A DNA stretch of 7,951 nt from an uncultured Prevotella sp. GTDB taxonomy: Bacteria; Bacteroidota; Bacteroidia; Bacteroidales; Bacteroidaceae. The DNA lies in contig CAJKDU010000068.1 of the NCBI GenBank assembly GCA_905198745.1, forward strand, positions 1 through 7,951, in the 5' to 3' direction. The notes below the pieces were generated by a model, which had not been told where the DNA came from, made no database searches, and saw only the letters and a list, made by a program, of their open reading frames with translations. A program made the translations under genes and the position numbers. This document shows positions 6,201 through 7,951 of this stretch, piece by piece (within the stretch, counting starts at the first letter, position 1; each line of letters opens with the position of its first letter).

Positions 6201-7877
6201 TTATTTGCTTACCTTGCTGAGCTCAAGATCGTTGGCTGCATACTGTGCGAGCTTAGGATCCTTCTGAACTGCAGTGCGGAGGCAAGAAGCGGCTGTGTTG
6301 GTGTCGCCCTGACGAGCGGCAAGCAGAGCCTGGAGATAGTAGGTCATGCCGTCCTTGTTCTTGATGTTGCGCAGTGTTGCATCGGCAGATGCATAGTCCT
6401 TGTTGAGGAGCTGTGCAAGAGCAGCGCTGTTGTTGTCCGAACCCTTCAGGTAATCCTGTGCCTGTGCATAGTTGCCCTTGGCGATGTTCAGGTTGCCGAG
6501 CACCTGGTTGAGGTCGTTGGCGTCGTTGGCCTTTGCCACATAAGCCTCAGCCTGCTGCAGGTTGCCGTTCTTCAGAGCAATCAGTGCGAGGTTGGCGTTA
6601 GCCTCGGGCGACTTCTGGTCTGCGCCGAAAGCCTTCTGCAAGTAGCTGTTGGCCTCTGCCTCGTTGCCCTGGTTGAAAGCCATGGCTGCAACGTTGTTGT
6701 ATGTGCGGTAGTCGTTAGGATAAAGTTCGGCTGCCTTCTTGTATATCTCAGCCTTCTTGTTGTTGTCGTTGGTGAGTGTAGCGCAGTAGAGGAGTTCGTC
6801 GGCGCTCAGCTTGCTGGCATCGTCGGCATACTGCTGCTTGATTTCGTCATCGCTGCGTCCTACAGTCTCATAGTTGATGATCAGACGAGAACGACGCAGT
6901 TCGGGCAGGATGCCGTCGGCCAACTCGCGGAAGGCGGAAGACATGTTGCGAATCTGCTGCTCGCGCTCCTGTGGGTCCTTATACATGGAAAGCACGCGGA
7001 GAATCACGTCCTTGTCCTGAAGATTGGAAGCCGAAACGAGCTGCTGGAAGCCGTCCCAGTCCTGAGCGGTATAGTTGGCATCCACGTCGGCAGACATCTT
7101 GTTCTGCTTGAGAGTCTTCTTCACATAATCCTCAGATGTACCCTGGCGCTTGCTTGCAAGTTTGTCGTTGAAGTCAACACCACCATCAGGAGATGCATAG
7201 GCGAGCACTTCCACATTCTTCATGTTCAAGCCCTTCTGGTCGGCATTAATCTTCTTGAGCATGTCCACAAATTCCTTCACGGAGTTGTTCTTCAACTCGC
7301 TCTTGCGGATATTGGCCTGATTGATGAGATACTTGATGTTGGCCTCTTGCTTCTGGGCTCTCACACGCTGGAATGAATCGGGTGCGATGCAGGCACCTGC
7401 ATTGGCGAGCGTCTGCTTGTAGAGTTCGGATGTGGCAATGATACCGTCGGCCACCTTCACTGCCGGCACCTCTACCTGCTTTTTGCCCACCTTGGCATCG
7501 AATGTGAGATAGAGGTCGCTCTTCTGCATCTCAGGCTTGTAAGCGAAGGTTGTCTTCATGGTGTACTTGCCGCCAACCTTATACTGGATGACCTGGTCGT
7601 TGCCGAGCACTTTCTCGCCCTGGAATGTCTGGCCTGCACCATCGGTGCTCTGACCGGCATAGCGGAGCTGGGGAATCACTGTCACAACAGCCTTTTTCTT
7701 CATATACTTCTGCGGGAAAGTACCGTCAATGGTTGCGGTTACTTGTCCGCCCTGTGTCTCAAGAGGGTTGGGAGTTACTGTAAAATTGTCTGCAGACAAA
7801 TCTTTCAGCTTGCCGGAGCAAGAAGACATCATCAAAAGAGATACCGCTGAAAGAGATAAGATTAGATTCTTTTGCAT
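6201..7877 (-). CDS. Lipoprotein with OmpA-like domain and C-terminal tetratricopeptide repeats
   Basis: A 558-residue envelope lipoprotein. I start it at the ATG at 7877, where MQKN begins a signal peptide with lipobox MSSC and lipidated Cys20. A longer frame reaches 7943, but those extra 22 residues are translated partly from the tRNA and have no signal-peptide character. Residues about 28-140 look like beta-rich tandem segments (SADNFTVTPNPLE, GGQVTATIDG). Residues about 175-340 resemble an OmpA/MotB-like fold, notably NVEVLAYASPDGG and LASKRQGTSEDYV, ending in SRLIINYETVGRS. Residues about 360-550 are TPR-like helical hairpins (KAAELYPNDYRTYNNVA, NGNLQQAEAYVAKAND, LLAARQGDTNTAASCL). This suggests a cell-wall-proximal scaffold for other proteins; no enzymatic role is visible. 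It is followed by the DUF4369 lipoprotein 11 bases later. A T-rich 23-base leader separates it from the tRNA, with no Shine-Dalgarno sequence. Confidence 0.88.
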   Translation of the reverse strand: MQKNLILSLSAVSLLMMSSCSGKLKDLSADNFTVTPNPLETQGGQVTATIDGTFPQKYMKKKAVVTVIPQLRYAGQSTDGAGQTFQGEKVLGNDQVIQYKVGGKYTMKTTFAYKPEMQKSDLYLTFDAKVGKKQVEVPAVKVADGIIATSELYKQTLANAGACIAPDSFQRVRAQKQEANIKYLINQANIRKSELKNNSVKEFVDMLKKINADQKGLNMKNVEVLAYASPDGGVDFNDKLASKRQGTSEDYVKKTLKQNKMSADVDANYTAQDWDGFQQLVSASNLQDKDVILRVLSMYKDPQEREQQIRNMSSAFRELADGILPELRRSRLIINYETVGRSDDEIKQQYADDASKLSADELLYCATLTNDNNKKAEIYKKAAELYPNDYRTYNNVAAMAFNQGNEAEANSYLQKAFGADQKSPEANANLALIALKNGNLQQAEAYVAKANDANDLNQVLGNLNIAKGNYAQAQDYLKGSDNNSAALAQLLNKDYASADATLRNIKNKDGMTYYLQALLAARQGDTNTAASCLRTAVQKDPKLAQYAANDLELSKVSK

Positions 7878-7900
7878 AATAAAAAATTTAGAAAACAAGG

Positions 7901-7951
7901 TGCCGCGAGCGGGACTCGAACCCGCACAGCCATTACTGGCCAAGGGATTTT
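7901..7951 (-). tRNA. tRNA-Leu, 3' part (cut by the window edge; anticodon UAA or CAA)
   Basis: Read on the minus strand, the visible part begins inside the anticodon loop with AAAA. It continues with the 3' anticodon stem TCCCT, a long variable arm built from TGGCC and GGCT around AGTAAT, then the T arm GCGGG-TTCGAGT-CCCGC, the acceptor strand TCGCGGC and discriminator A at 7901. CCA is not encoded in full (CCT follows). A long variable arm with AA at anticodon positions 35-36 fits leucine; the first anticodon base lies outside the window. The TCCCT stem resembles tRNA-Leu(UAA) of other bacteria, so UAA is favoured. No terminator lies between it and the lipoprotein gene. Confidence 0.88.

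Noticed and set aside
7878..7943. A 22-residue N-terminal extension of the OmpA-like/TPR lipoprotein starting at 7943.
   Set aside because: It is translated from tRNA-Leu sequence (SNGCAGSSPARG is the usual artefact), and it would bury the signal peptide and lipobox that start cleanly at the ATG at 7877.

Overview
The window looks like a chromosomal segment of a Bacteroidota bacterium, most likely from the Prevotella/Segatella group. Four things point that way: a TonB-dependent receptor with an N-terminal carboxypeptidase-like regulatory domain, a DUF4369-type lipoprotein with a thioredoxin-like fold, A/T-rich leaders without clear Shine-Dalgarno sequences, and lipoproteins typical of that phylum. 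The genus is an inference from protein flavour and was not tested by a search.

Layout. Positions 1-138 are an A/T-rich leader. Positions 139-2547 (+) encode a complete outer-membrane TonB-dependent receptor with no SusD-like partner beside it. Positions 2549-3616 are a roughly 1.07-kb scar. It holds a duplicated 18-bp motif, one copy of which forms a small palindrome. It also holds the C-terminal third of a porin carrying a one-base frameshift. Last comes the 3' end of a group II intron on the minus strand: the end of the maturase reading frame plus structurally convincing domains V and VI. Everything to the right is on the minus strand and tightly packed. Read in the direction of transcription it is a tRNA-Leu (cut by the window edge), an OmpA-like/TPR lipoprotein, a DUF4369/thioredoxin-like lipoprotein, and a YifB/ComM-type AAA+ ATPase.

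How the parts relate. The three minus-strand protein genes are separated by only 11 and 38 bases, so they are probably co-transcribed. The tRNA lies 23 bases upstream of the first of them and may share the transcript. The two lipoproteins are envelope proteins. The ATPase belongs to a family linked to DNA uptake and branch migration, so the grouping suggests shared transcription rather than an obvious shared pathway. The operon runs into the truncated intron with no recognisable terminator between.

No CRISPR array, toxin-antitoxin pair, defence island or phage module is visible. The most informative signals are the decayed elements in the scar (a porin frameshift that can be placed to within a few bases, and an intron tail with an intact catalytic core and branch point) and a thioredoxin-like lipoprotein that has lost its CxxC active site.
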